From contig PTFA01000028.1 in the NCBI GenBank assembly GCA_003342895.1, positions 5,252,780 through 5,316,779 of the forward strand: a DNA stretch of 64,000 nt. Direction: 5' to 3'. Shown piece after piece: positions 26,040 through 39,100 of the stretch; position 1 is the stretch's first letter; each line of letters begins with the position of its first letter. The stretch is from Casuarius casuarius. Its lineage: Eukaryota; Chordata; Aves; Casuariiformes; Casuariidae. The notes below the pieces were generated by a model. The model saw only the letters and a program-made list of their open reading frames with translations, had not been told where the DNA came from and did not search any database. A program made the position numbers and the translations under genes.

Positions 26040-27650
26040 GCTTGTAAAACCATAGGAGAAGCTAAAAGAGACTTCAAAAGATCATCTTATCTAATTCCTA
26101 CTGTGAGATACAATCAAGGATAGTTAAATCATCCTCAAAACGTTTTTTGCGTCTAACCTGTTTTTGGAAACTTCTAATCTCAACGGATATTCCACAATAT
26201 CTTTAAAGTCATCTATTTCAATGCCTAACTATGCACACAAACAAGTTATTGAGACTAAGAGGGCTAAACCACATAATAGCTGCAGGGTATCAGACATCTG
26301 CCACAGAAACCTTTTTACATACCTAAGACAGTTCTTATTTTTCCTATTATCCATCCAAAATCATACTACAGCAAATGTAACTTTTTTTCTGCCCTCCCCT
26401 AGCAGAAGATAGTATTTCCTACAAAGCTTTTCACTTCCTGAGATATCTCTCTCCCACAGCCCTTGTTTTTTTCCTATGAGATGAAACAAATACAATTTCT
26501 TCAAATTTTTCTCATAGGCCATATTTTCGAAGCATTTTATTACACTTGCTTTCTTAAGACACTCCAAGATGTCTGTGCCTTTAAAAGAAAAAGCTAGTAA
26601 CTGAATTGGATAAAGTACTCTGAGACTTCAGCAGTGCTGAGCAGAGAATAACAACTGCTTACCCTTTTACACATGACATTCATTGTTCACACATCTCAGA
26701 TGATATTTGCCTTTCTGCTACAAACCCCAGGTTTTATTATGCTAAACTGCTTTAGCCTTTTATTCCTCTTTCAACACTTGTGCAAAACATAGCAAATTGT
26801 GCTCACCTTTCGGGATTTCAACTGTCTTCGGACAATCTCTTCAAGTTGTTAAGAAAATTGCTTTTCAACCTTTTTCATATATGAACCCCTAAAAGTGCTC
26901 CAGTGGAAGCACAGGACCCTGTGTAGCAAATTAAGACTTACTGATAATAGGCTTGCTTTTGTTAGTTACCATTCATAGAGTCCTTGTAAGCAATCAGTGG
27001 ATTCCCTGGGTCTGCAGGCTACAGCTTGAAAATCATTTATCGCCATCATTCTGAACTCTTGTCTCGATTTGCAACATGCTTATGAGACATCCCAGCTCAC
27101 TGTTGTCCACAAACAAATTCTCTCTACTCTACTAGCCAAGTGTGTATAAGAAATACAGAATAAAAAAACCCTAAGACTGGACCTATCTGAAAGGTCCTCT
27201 TAGCTGTCAGTGAGCCATTAAAAACTGCACTTGGAGACCTTTCTTCAACCACTTGTGTGTTCAGTTTATAATGATTTCATGCAGAGCTCCCTAGTCATTT
27301 TCTAAGCATGATATGCGAGATGGTGTCAAGAATATCACATGCAGCCATGGCATGAAAAAAAATAATGAAGTCAAGACAACTCATCCATCTACTGCTTATC
27401 TTTAATCCACTAGGCTAGCTATACTGCCAAGGAAGGAAATTAAAATTGTCTGACAGAGTTTGTTCTTGGTAAATCTGTATTGGCTGCTTATCATTTTTAT
27501 TATCCTATACATGCTTATAAGGCAACTGTTAAATAACTTATTAAAAAAATGTTCTGGGATTAAGGTTTCACTGACAGGCTTACAATTCCCTTCATTTCCC
27601 CCAGCACCTTTAAAAACAAAACAAAAAGAAAGAAGTAGGCAGAGAATTAC
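26040..27650 (-). mobile_element. Old CR1 LINE, about 1.6 kb, antisense
   Basis: Ancient CR1 on the minus strand with its 3' end at the left. Recognisable antisense blocks: aagatcatcttatctaattcc (3' UTR), tctcataggccatattttcg and cttcaatttttc-like text (ORF2 tail), cagtgctgagcagagaataac, then further 5' ggtaaatctgtattggctgc and gacaggcttacaattccctt, which lie in the reverse transcriptase region. Blocks occur in the order expected for one element, so it is a single insertion decayed in place. No intact frame. It lies within a predicted intron. Confidence 0.72.
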
Positions 27651-28084
27651 TATGTTTGCCCTTCTCTAGTCCTCTAAGATTTCCTCCTGTCCTCCTAGGG
27701 TTCTCGCAAAGACTCTCTTAAGATTCAAACTAAAGGGTCCCTGACAAAGAGGAGAAGGATAATGCTGACTTTTTGGTTTAGTAACTTGAGCACAGTAAGC
27801 TATTGACATCAATGAAGAGGGAAGATAAGTTAATCAAGGAAAGGAGGAAAGTAATGAGAGACTGGACTTTACTCAGAGTTGCCTCTGGCCATCTAAATAG
27901 AAAAATTTCACTAGTTTGCCACCTGAGGGGATATTGGTGGGTCAAACGTCTTCAAAAGTTTAAGGACAGTGGGGAGAAACAAGCTAAGCTGCTAACCTTA
28001 CTGCTTAAACTGAGAAGCATATTGAGGGGCAATAAAACAGACTGGTTAAACAGATGTTCTGCAGTGCACTTCTGATCTGCTTTG

Positions 28085-28245
28085 CAAAGCCCCTCGGCTA
28101 GACGGAGGAAGCGGGGGCCTGCTCGGGTGCTGCCTGGCGGCGCGCGGCTGGGCGAGCGCAGGAAGCCGGGGGCTCTCGAGCGTTCCGGTCTGCGGCTCTC
28201 CTCGCTGCTCGAGCGGGAGGCTATTGTGCTCATGGAAATCCCCCG
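28085..28245. promoter_or_regulatory. Intronic CpG-rich islet
   Basis: About 160 bases of dense GC and CpG (ctgcctggcggcgcgcggct, then ctcgagcgttccggtctgcg) directly after the CR1 fossil. A minus-strand frame opens at an ATG at 28231-28233 (MSTIASRSSSEESRR...) and runs to 27952; its Ser/Arg/Pro richness fits composition. It may be an alternative promoter or first exon within the gene, or a CpG-rich insertion. Confidence 0.35.
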
Positions 28246-29104
28246 TTAGCTCTCAGTTTCAGTGAGAACTGTCTCTTTCCTGCTTTGTTTACCCAAAACG
28301 TAAGTGTTTATAATGGCCTGTAGTTAAGAAATTCTCCAAGAGACTGAGAGGTAGCTCACCCTGTCAGGGACAGGAGACACAAAAGGTATCCCAACAGCTT
28401 GCCAGGAAATAGAGAAAGCAGCAGGAACAGCAAGAAGGCATTTTTTTGTGTGTCTGTGCCTTGAAGTAAATGGAAATGGCAGGTTACCTAGAAGGCAGGC
28501 TGAACACTGGATTCAGCACATGAAAAAGACATCACTCCACTAATACGTACTGTTATGCACTGATCAGCTAAAGCAGTCTGCCAGAACTGCTAGTAACAAC
28601 CCCATCATAAGTGCACTGATTTAAACACTTCTCACACTAACCTATTTAGCCTTCAAGGCACAGGAAAAAAAAAAATCAAAAGGTGCTTCTTTCTCTCTTT
28701 TTTCTTAATAGAAGAAAAATTTTAAAGAGAAAGAAAACCAAAAGCAGAAGGCAGAGATCAAAAAGTCAAGAAGTATTTTTCCAGTTTACTCAACACAGAT
28801 AGTTACCAGCATTTATGCACTCTGGTTCATTTCTCCATCAATGCTAGCTGCCATTACAGACGCTGAGTTAGGTTAACAGAAGCATTGTAGGTTCAAACCC
28901 ACGTACAGCCCAGAAAGTATACCAGTAGAGTCATTTTCTTTACCAGCACCCAGTCAGTATTAAAATATCCATACTTATTCTTTTAGTTACATCAGCCTGG
29001 GGTCTCCAAGTTTACTTGTGCGCAATTATTACTGCATAGTCCCAGTTTGTTGTCTTCAGTGCATACATGAGACTCAAACAAGTACAAGTTCCCATGTCTT
29101 CTGT

Positions 29105-29205
29105 ATGCTGGCAATATAGCGTGATTATCTTCATCAGACAGTAGAGAGCTAGAGCAATTTAGAGACTTACCCAAAACCCAAATAGAAGAATGGAACTGAA
29201 CACTA
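29105..29205 (+). repeat. Degenerate SINE-like fragment
   Basis: ttatcttcatcagacagtag, gagcaatttagagacttacc and caaatagaagaatggaact follow the MIR-type core in order, with heavy divergence. The minus-strand site TTGG|GTAAGT at 29171 falls inside it and is probably a cryptic donor. Confidence 0.28.
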
Positions 29206-31711
29206 GCATGTTGGAGATAACTGCAATAACAGACTGTAATATACAGACTGGAAAAAGATGAAGAAGGATTTGATCAGCATATTTCTCATCCTTTACTCCT
29301 AACAAATGTCCAAGTTTCATTTTTTAAATTCAGATTTAGAAATTACTTTTGACAGCAGTAACGTGGGGCTGTTTTCCCATTTATAAATTGTTGTTCAGCA
29401 AAGAATTCCCTGAAATCATCCCTGCCTTTACCATGACATTTTAGAGTCATTCAGAAACATATCTGGCAAGGACTGTTGATCCACACTGGCAAATATCAAT
29501 TTAGGTAAGCAGGAGTCCTTTCATTAGGATTCAGCTCAAAACTTTTCTCAACAGGATCAAGGTTATAACACCTCCATTGGCCCTCACATGCTTTGGGCCA
29601 AATTGAACAAATTATTTTTGATTTCTAAAATTATGTATTAGCTGAGAGAAACCACTTTTCATAGAATATGGCAGATGCGGCCGTTGAAGGTATTATATTT
29701 GACAGACTCTTAGCTTAAGAGCCAGAGACATGTACTGACTGGCTGACTCAAACCGTTCACGGAGTGCCAGGCTCCTCTCCATACCTCCCTGTATGCCAGG
29801 GGAACCCTTCGCACTGCCTCCCTCACTTGTTCTGTATGGAGCTAAAGGTAACACAGGGATGAGCTGGAAATATACCTGTCTAAAACGTACCATGAGGAGA
29901 GACAAGTCAAATATATAACTAAAATAATAGTTGCCTATCCAATCAATCATTAATATGGACAACACATGACAACAAACCCCAAGAAAGAAAGATGATGCCT
30001 TGACACACCCATTTCATGTTTTCCCCTTCTAAAATATATAGTTCTTTGTTATGTATTTGTTTTGTACCGGCCCTAATTAAGCACTTTCTTTAAATAGATC
30101 CTTCACTCTAGAAGGATGGTTTATACCTCCCAGTTTAAGCTAATGGTGCCTACTTGATCAATGGATTGCCTTAGCAGACCTTAACAATTGACAAACTTGC
30201 AGAGGAAAACGCTAACAGCAGCATTATAGAAGCAAAAATGTCAATGTTTGAACTAAACAACGGCAAAACCAAGGAGTAAGCACCAGCCTTCAGTTTTACT
30301 TTGTAACAATTATCCCAATGATTTATACCAGGACAAGATCCAATGAATCAGAGACAAGCCTCTTGTCAGCTTCAGCAGTACTTTTCCTCTACATGTTCCA
30401 AGAGTAGTGCTAATTTCCTCTCCTTTTTTAATGCTAGCCTCATTTAGCTCAAGGCAAAAACTCATTTATCTTGGCTGAATATAGATGAGTGTTTTTAATA
30501 AGATTTTGCCAGATAAACCGTATTTTCATACAAATACTTACTACCCCAGTTAACATATATTTATGCTACATATGAAATAAAGCAAACTCATGTCATGAAA
30601 AAAGTAATTAATAAAACCAAAACACATATTTCTGAATTACAGACCTTACCTTCTCAAGTCATCATATTCATTATATCTTTTTTAGAATGCTCATTTTCAG
30701 TATTGGTTGGCTATTTGAATACTTTAGATAAAACAAGTTATGGTACTATTCTAAGTCGAAGGACACTGTATACATACATAAGCAGTGTGTATGTTACATC
30801 CTTAAAAAATAAACCAAAAGCTGATAGCTCCCCTTCAGAAAAATAACCTATCCTTCTTCAAAAAGGAGAAAGGAATCTACATTTGATGATTTCACAATAC
30901 AGATTGGGACCATATGTTTCATTGGGGAGGGTTTTTTCAATTTTTTTTTTCTTCCCTCTTTAAGTACTAGAGCAAGCTCTATTATGCACGAATTCTAAAA
31001 GCACAAGTCAGCCGAAAGTTGCAAAACTCTCAGAATAGACACGTCCATCTGTCATTTCACAGCAGGAGAACAATAGCAGCGTCAATATAGACACAACAAG
31101 CTCACACGGTCCTTATACAGCCAGACAGAAAATCTGCCTTAACTGATAACTAGCTGCCTTTGAAAACCCAGGCAGATGTTTCTGTGTAATACCAGGATCA
31201 ATTTCTTCTTTCTTGTTCCGTATTTTCAAATTCCTCATTTGTTCATAGCAACCAAAATATTGTTAGTTTACTGCTTATAATCTTTACAGAGCTGCGTGAA
31301 AATCAGATCTCAGAAGCAAGAGAACTCAAAACACAGAAGCACAGAGTACTATACTACTTTTTAATCTGTCATTTTCTACTGTTGGGGCCTATGTAAAAGT
31401 AGATGATTCACCAAGTCTGACAAAGAGTCTGCTTGTATTCCTACAGTTTTCTAGAGCTATGCTCAGCAGCCTCCAACAATTTTCTCCCTAAATCTGTTTA
31501 ACAGATGACATATTATATTGCTTCTCCACTGCTGAAAATCAACATTGATTTTTTTCAACAATTTATTCAGTAATACATCTGTAGATCGCCAGAATAAAAG
31601 TTCTAGTCAGGCACTTAATTTTATTGTTCTGCATCACATATTTGTAAACATTCTAATTTAAATGGCTAAACAGAATAATTGCCTAAGCATTTGCTGGGAG
31701 TTCAGTGTTTT

Positions 31712-31738
31712 AAAAAAAAAAAAAAAAGAGAGAGAGAG
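31712..31738 (+). repeat. Poly(A) plus (GA)n
   Basis: A16 followed by five GA units (agagagagag). Simple sequence. Confidence 0.88.
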
Positions 31739-33770
31739 CGAGCACCCACGTGCATTACTGATAACTCTCAACCAATTTACATATTTAAAAATAATCTCAC
31801 TAAGCCCATCTGTAAAACCTTTGTTTCAGCAGTGTTTGTTTTTTTTTCTTGACAGTCACTCTCATGGAGTTTTGATTACAGCAGATTTGCAAGTCTGGTT
31901 CTTTCACAGTTCCCACACTTTTCAGAAGTAAACAAGTGGCTCTTTTTAAACAACAGGATAGTGATGGTGTCATGTGCCCTACTGTAAAGTTTTCTTCATT
32001 GAGAATAAGCCTCTAAAACAAATCTGACTGCTAGTAACTGAGGAGACACTGAAAATGTACTGCTTAGAGTGACGCCACAAGTCAGTGTTGGGATTTAAAA
32101 CTAAATAAACCCCAAAACTAAGCAAAAAAGTCTCAAATATGACTTAACTCCTCAAGATGAAAGCTAAAACACTACCCTGGAAAATCTCACCAGCTCTTGA
32201 TCAAAAATGCTCCCACCTGCACTTCCTCTTTTCAAGGATGACAAAGACAAAGATGGAGGATTGTGACGGTCCAGGAAAAGAAAGAAAACAAGGAAGCTTG
32301 GGGAAAAAGCAAGAATAAAACATTCAAAAGACAAAGACAGAAAATAAGTATATGCAGTTTATTAATAGAAAGTATGCTTTATACAACCTTTCAATTCTAA
32401 GGTTTAATTTCAACAATTTCTCTCTCCCTCTCAAATCTTTTTGAAAATTTTCCAGGCACTGGATGTAAAGTTCTCCTTACTAGAATCATCCCCTTTTTTG
32501 AAACTACAAAGCAAACTCATTTTCTTTCGCCATCCCACAAAGATTTAGTTCAGTTCCACCTAACCAGCAAAGACGATTCATCAGGCATTAACCGCTAGTC
32601 CTTTAAAGTTTGCTGGATGGGGACAGTATATAGAACTTGATGAATAAAGAGTATCTCAAGTCCTGAGCATATCTCAAAGCAGGGGGAGAAAAAAAAGATA
32701 AGAAAAACACTTGCAGAGTGGCTTTGTGTTTTCGTTTGGTTTTGGGTGGCAGGGCTGTTTGCTTTAGCATTGTGCTGAAGGTGCCTGGTATGTCAGGGGT
32801 AGCACAGGCTGAGCCAAAGCAAGAGTCCAGCTGGGGAAGTCAAAAGGCAACAGCAAATGCAGTTCCTTGCCATTAATATGCTTGTTCAATTTGCTCGTAA
32901 CTCACTGCTTTATGGAAAGCCATATCACACAGCGCTATATTATCCAATGAAAGGTACTTTCCTAAACAACAAGTTACATTAAAAATACTTCATTTCTCTT
33001 TCTTTAAAGCAGGGTGTGTTCTACCTACTAACAAATTCCAACTCCAGAAGGTGAATTTCTACCTCTGTTTAGCACGATACATTTGTATCAAATAAGGTGA
33101 GTCTATGCAAATTATACTCCAAAGAAATTAAGTTTCAGGTAAACCTTAAGGTTTTCCTTTTTTCTTTACATAAAGCTCCACAGATCTATTAGAATGGGAC
33201 ACGTGTCTCCAGGAAGCAGAGGAGAGAAAGCAGAATTAGGCTTCAGATGCGGACATACAAAACAAGGTAAACTAGCAGCGTCCTCCTTCTCCTGCTCTTC
33301 TTCCCTCCACTTTCCTCCTTCTCCCATGCTCCCCCAGAAATTCTGTATACTGATAACTTCTACCATAAATAAGGAATGAAGATTTAATGAGAAGTGCATA
33401 ACACTGAACTAGCATTTGACAGACAAACAGATTCTTATTCAAGTGATACAACTATTCTGAGTGGAAAGTTCCTAACGACTCGATATCAAAGTGAAGGAGG
33501 AACAGTTTTGGAATTAATAAAGAGAATGAATGTGCATGACAGTTATGAGTAATGGTTTTCTGATTTGGAAGCATTTATTTTCCCTGGGAAAGTGTCCACG
33601 TTCAAAAAAAAATAAAAATCTCTGAATAGAGATGGAGTAGATCTCCACATACAGCAAGACATTTTAATATAGTATTGGGAGAAACAAAATCACAATCCAT
33701 AAACTGCAGAGCTGGAATAAAATTTGTGTCTTAAGGAAACATTTAATGCTGGAATCCTTGCAAAACTTAC

Positions 33771-33818
33771 TTTTCTTGCATGTGCTAATATCATCAGCAT
33801 AATATTATCATACCTCTG
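33771..33818 (-). CDS. Candidate coding exon, unknown gene
   Basis: 48-base minus-strand segment with acceptor gagagttttcag|CAGAGG and donor GAAAA|GTAAGT. Only one frame is open; it begins and ends on codon boundaries and encodes QRYDNIMLMILAHARK. It therefore joins 38947-39100 (ending in phase 0) to 16868-16949 (starting in phase 0) without any further exon. Short, so single-exon evidence is modest; the frame agreement is what raises it. Confidence 0.42.
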
Positions 33819-34181
33819 CTGAAAACTCTCATAAAGAGTCATTATGTTTCAGCTGTTTAAGATGATATTTAACTGCTGGACTTTACATCAGCTAGCACAC
33901 CAGTTGTTGACTTCTTCCTGGAGCCTAGCTCAGCAATGTGCCACATGATCCAAATATTCATTTTAAATCCACATGAACCCAAATGGAAGCCTACTATTCA
34001 CCAGTAAACTATTTTTTGCCAAGGTACTTTCGCAAAGCTTTACTGTTTCCTTCAACAAACCTAAGAAGATATAAGCAGTATCAGGACCCCTCTCTTGTTC
34101 CTATCTTTTGTTCCATTCTGGGAGACCATTGCAAAGTGAGGAAAAAAATACAGGAAAGAATCTCATGCAAACACAGTCTTA

Positions 34182-34245
34182 AAAAAAAAAAAGAAAGAAA
34201 GAAAGAAAGAAAGGCGCATGTGCACGCACACACAGACACACACAA
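34182..34245 (+). repeat. Compound A/(GAAA)n/(CA)n microsatellite
   Basis: A-run, then six GAAA units, then gcgcatgtgcacgcacac grading into CA repeats. Confidence 0.85.
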
Positions 34246-34334
34246 ATGGCTCCCACCTACCACACTGGCATTACAGTTTCCACATGCAAAGAGATCGATC
34301 ACAAACTCATCCAAACGGCTTTCTCATGTATTAC

Positions 34335-34373
34335 CTAGTTGCTGCTGCAGAAGCCACTCTGTCTGCTGGAATT
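34335..34373 (-). CDS. Candidate small exon (alternative chain)
   Basis: 39-base minus-strand segment, acceptor ccttgtgtgacag|AATTCC and donor CTAG|GTAATA. In the frame that takes two bases from the previous exon it encodes FQQTEWLLQQQL plus one base, which would connect 37817-37865 (ending in phase 1) to 24879-24907. The phase-0 frame ends in a stop. Unproven. Confidence 0.22.
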   Translation of the reverse strand, partial: NSSRQSGFCSSN

Positions 34374-35438
34374 CTGTCACACAAGGGTGGCTTCCTCTTC
34401 CCTCATGTCGAAGCAAAAAGGGTGTGGAGAGTTCATAAAGAAATTGAAAACTTTGATTCACCTAGTACAGGGGTATCTCTCTGTAGGACAGGCGTAACAG
34501 CAGTTTTCATAACGAGCAGGAACACGCTCAGCAGAGCGCACCTGCTAGTCGTGCTGGAAGGAGCAGCGCACCACCTCAGTGACTCCTGGCCTTCCAGCTG
34601 GGAAGCGAGGGGACCCGCTAATGCCCTTCACCTGAGCTGAGTCACAAAGATCCCCTCAAACAAAAGTTACTCCCTGCAGTCAGCAGATGCAGAAGTGAAA
34701 GATTTCCACAGTAGATGAGAACACAGGAGAGAGACATCCACTGTCATTGGATATATAACTCTTGATCACTGAATATGTCTCTGCAAGGCAGCAAATATTT
34801 TGATAGGTGTCAGGAGGACCTGGGCTTTGTTTCTGTGATATTGCTTACTCTTCGCTGCAGACAACTACATCTTCTCTTAATGTTTTTCTAGGGCACAGCC
34901 TTGTACCTGGAAATGCCTGTCTCAGCACAGCCAGTGCCACGTTTGTGTTATTTCTCCATCCAGAATACTACAGGCTACTACAGAATACTACTAACTCCTT
35001 TTTGCATAAAGCACTACTTAGATTTCCAGGAACAGACTAGTGCATTTTCTTCTTTCCAAAACTAATATTTTTGCTACTGTAATTCTGGAAAAAGAGATAC
35101 CCTGGGGGATCCCAAGTAGAATCAAATGCTAACAACAACAGTTGTGAAAACAAAATGGCTGCCTTCCATCTGCAAAACATAGCTGCTGCAGGATGGTGAA
35201 GGGGGAATGCTTTGAAGAGGAATCTCCACATTAAGAATTTATTTAGATGTTTCAGACAGACAGTGCCCTGCTGTGCTTGTCCCCAATTATCTGGAAGTAG
35301 AAATAAGATGGAGAGCAGATTGCAACGCTTTGATCTGAAGCAGAGAATGGATGGTTTTGTGATTTCGGTCATGTCATGGCCTTCACAAGCAGCCAAGACT
35401 GAAATCTGTTCCTAAAACACTCATGCATCTTATAGTCT

Positions 35439-35439
35439 N
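35439..35439. other. Ambiguous base
   Basis: Single N in intronic sequence. Confidence 0.95.
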
Positions 35440-37816
35440 CTGTGTCTGCTGACCTCCTTTGATCAAAATGATGAGTAGCCCTTTTGCACCCAAAATGAAA
35501 GGATCTGGTAGGAAAAATGGGGCTGCCTTGAAGGTCTGCAAATAAGCCCAAGGCTGCAGTTTCAGGAGCAACTGAACCAGTTTGAAGGTTTCTTGCCATC
35601 CAAAAGGGAACAGGAGGCTTTCTCCCCCCTTGGCTGCTTTTTCTCCCCTCTCCTTCCCTTTCCACTCCAATGCACCTGGCTGCTTAGTCCCATCATGTCC
35701 TGTCTCCTTCCTCCATGCCAGCACTTGACAGACCCGCCTAATAATATACTACATTTAGAAGGCTGGATGTTTTTCTTCAGTTAGGGAGAGAGGCAGGGGA
35801 GAAGGAGGGGGTTAATAATAAGCAGCCCACACTAGGGTCTGATAAGCTCCAGTGCCTGAAGTAGGTGGTATAAGCCCTGGTCCAGAGCACAGGAAGGGAA
35901 ACAGGACCTTCCCCGTCTGAGCAGTGGGAAGCGTACTCTGGGTCTCAGGGACCTACACAGGCAGCAGCTCTCAAGACTGCACTTCTTCAAGTATCCTTGC
36001 AAAAAGTTGCTTCAACTAGCAGATTACAAGAACATCTCTAATTTGACCCATCTGAATTTTTTTCTTGTATCATTTGACAGGACTCAGGCCCAAATACTGA
36101 TTTTTTTCTGACAACTCCAGACATCTCTGCTTACCATTAAGATTGCAGTAATGAACAAATACATAGTCTTGGTAATTGCCCAAGCTAAGGCTTTCTGGTT
36201 ATGGCAGAACATAAACAGAAACTCCTTCAGATTATGAAGAGACCTACCTAAAAATGTTATTAGTTTGTTTGTGGATTTTTTTAAATGACTTAAGAGTACA
36301 ACGATTTAACATAAACAAAACCATGCACTCTTTCTTCTTGAGTAACACAAACAATTAAGTTTGTAGCACATTATTTCATTAAACTAAAACATCTGTAAAC
36401 TAGGTAATGAGACATGCTTTATTCACAGTATATTATGAAGCATCCAACAAATGGATGCTTACAAATGTGTGCCTAAAATTATCCCAGTTTAAGGACAAAT
36501 GCATGTTTCACAGTTTAGCTGGAAAATAAGCTGTTCCCACAGAATATTATACCTAGTGTCTGCCATTTATCTTACTTTTCTTAAATAAGAGAGGTTTTAA
36601 GAGTACAATAATAGCTGGTATTGATTTACTGGCCTGCCCTTTTTTTAGAACATTTAATGTTAGAAAAAAAGTTAAACCTGCATCTTTCATTTCTACTGTG
36701 CAAGCATACAGGATCTCCTAGAATACCAAATGCATTTTATATAGCTGTTTAGAATGACAAGTTTAATTAAAGAACAGGAATTTAAATAGCCTAAACTTAT
36801 CAATCAGTTAGCAAACTAATTTATCTGATCACTTGAAATATATTTCAAGGGGTAAAGCACTTCTGTTATGTGATTTTTAAATTAAGAAGGACCACACTTA
36901 GAAAAATCTGCCCTTTTACCACTATTGTGAACATCAGTGGAAACTCTTCAACAGTCAAATGGGAAAAGAAAAATTACATTATTTGCCATCTGAATATTTC
37001 TACTTAAGGAGAAAGCCAAGATGATGTCAGGCTAAACTTGATACCCATGATTCAGTACTGCATGGGCAGCTACCCTCTGAAATTAAATTCTCTCCTGATA
37101 AGAAACATGAAGACCTCGCCATTATGGAAAACAGGTCTTTATCTTTGTAAGTGACAACAAAGTAAATTTTGACACTGGAGGAATCTCCTATCCCAATCCA
37201 GATAGAGAAATTTTTCTTCAGATTTCATTTGCATCCTTCTCTGCAAGCAAGAGAATTGGCGATCTCTTTTTCTAAGAGGGCAGAAATTTTACAAAAAAAA
37301 TTGCCCTTTTTTTTTTAAAATGTATTTCCAGGATTTCAAGCAAAACACTTAATTATCAAAAATTTACCAAGAGATGGTAATACGAATACAATAGTTTTTC
37401 TATCAGATGAGATAATAACCCAGATTCCTGTAATTCTGGGAGCAAAAGAAATGCACAAAGCCGTACTGCACAAAAACAGAACAGGTGTATAACAAAAGAA
37501 GTATCTTTTAAGTATTCAGCATTCAGTCTAGCAGTGCACATGCCATGATAAAACTATCAGCCACAACTCATCAAGCAGTAGCCCAATGGCACTTTATTGA
37601 TTACTTCTGGCTTCCCATAACTTCCCTGCACTGAATTCCCACCAGAAGGGAGGAATGTTTTAGTTCACAGGCTCACAAGATATTCTTCAGTTAGGCTCCT
37701 CTGAGATGATCATCATCCCAAAATAAAAGGGGAAAAAATACTCAAGGAAAGGCCATCTTGTGTGTCGTTAGCAGAGCCCCACATTTTTGTTCCTATCCAC
37801 CCACAGCAAGACTTAC

Positions 37817-37865
37817 CTTCCCAGAAAACACCTCTCCCTGTTTTCTGGATACAACCAGCCTTTGT
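37817..37865 (-). CDS. Candidate exon (alternative or cryptic)
   Basis: 49-base segment with a full-consensus donor GGAAG|GTAAGT and a strong acceptor tttttcttcttctgtgag|ACAAAG on the minus strand. All three frames are open, so coding cannot be judged; in the frame that follows 38947-39100 it reads TKAGCIQKTGRGVFWE and leaves one base. Including it with 33771-33818 would break the frame, so it is either an alternative exon, part of a different chain or a pseudo-exon. Confidence 0.27.
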
Positions 37866-38946
37866 CTCACAGAAGAAGAAAAACCTCCTCCTTTTGCTGA
37901 TCGGATGTCAAATTAACCTAAACCTTTTCTTTCTAGTTCTCCTCACCATGTCAAACTCCTATTACAGGTGTTGCAGAGAACATCTGATGGGGCTCATAGT
38001 TTTAATTAAGCCTCAAGTGGCCAGTATATTGCTTACACACTAAAAGCAGTGAAACTCAGCCCTCAGTTAATACAAGAGACATACAAACAGCCTCCAAGTT
38101 ACTCTAGATTTTAAAGCCATCCACAAAAGTGCAGGTCTTAAATCAAATTAATTCACTTCCAGCACATACATATTTCTGGGTCTCTGTATCTGTATCCCTA
38201 ACAAGCAAAGCTTCATGGACCTTTAATAGATTGTATCAACAGTTAAAAGTACTTTCAACATTTTGTTAAAAAATCTTCTCCATCAACAATGTGAAATAAA
38301 ATTAGATTCCACTGTGTTTCACGAAAAGTTCTCTTAAAACAAAGAATTCAGTCGATAAATATTAGCCCCTTACAGCAAATGTAACCTATAAATGATCAAG
38401 CTCTAACAACTCCCTCTGCTCTACAGGGCCAGATAAAATCTCTCTATTGCTTCTTAATTGGCAAAATATTTAACCAGTCTGAATAATCACTTAAAGAGAA
38501 CTTAAACCCTTGATTCCATATGTTTAAATATTAACATTTTCAGTCTGCAAAAAGTATAAGCCAGTTAGTCTTAAAAAACAAAAACAAAAGACATACACAC
38601 ACACCCAGAAAACAATCCCCCCAAACCTATTTGCGGCCCATTTCCTTTGATGTAGAAATATCTAAAATAGGCACTAGCAAACAGCAACGCTTACACATGA
38701 AGGAAGCTGGTGGTCTGAATGCTATTTTTGACTCTTTCTGATCCAAGGAACTAATTTAAACCAATTTTCTTAGTTAAAGGCTTTACAATCTTACCTAACA
38801 AAAAATTCCTGAAATATTTACCCAGTGAAACATTCAAACTCAATCAGCGGATAAATCTCAACTTCTCAAATAGCAGAGGCTCTTCTTATATTTCCTCAGG
38901 ATATGATTACCAATTTTAAAAAACAAAAAAAAGAAACTTTTTTTAC

Positions 38947-39100
38947 CCATTTAGGATAATCTCTTTGCAAAAACTGATGTGTATTAGCACAGCTCCAAGT
39001 AAACAGTCTTAGGCAATCAGCAAAAGATATACCAGATAACAGATCAATTTTACCTTTAATCCTAGCATATTCGAGTAAACCAAGATTACTCTCCTTTGAT
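38947..39100 (-). CDS. Predicted coding exon, unknown gene
   Basis: 154-base minus-strand exon with an excellent acceptor (gactgcttttttcatag|ATCAAA) and donor TGG|GTAAAA. One base completes the previous codon, then 51 open codons follow: SKESNLGLLEYARIKG, KIDLLSGISFADCLRLF, TWSCANTHQFLQRDYPKW. The phase-0 frame has an early stop, so only the one-base-lead frame is fully compatible with coding through the acceptor. The residue mix is that of a folded domain rather than low-complexity translation. An internal donor AAAG|GTAAAA after residue 15 would give a shorter variant. It needs a preceding exon ending with two bases; the exon at 48621-48730 ends in phase 0, so at least one exon between them is missing from this annotation. 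Family not recognised. Confidence 0.65.

Larger units (their letters stand above)
24908..33770 (-). other. Predicted intronic DNA
   Basis: Between the candidate exons at 24.9 and 33.8 kb. Apart from the CR1 fossil (26.04-27.65 kb), the CpG islet (28.09-28.25 kb), a degenerate SINE-like piece (29105-29205) and a poly(A)/GA tract (31712-31738) I see nothing that I can name. Donor-like sites near 30650 and 32480 lack convincing acceptors or are too short. Confidence 0.4.

Noticed and set aside
28880..28905. tRNA B-box-like ggttcaaaccc
   Set aside because: No cloverleaf can be folded around it; isolated motif.
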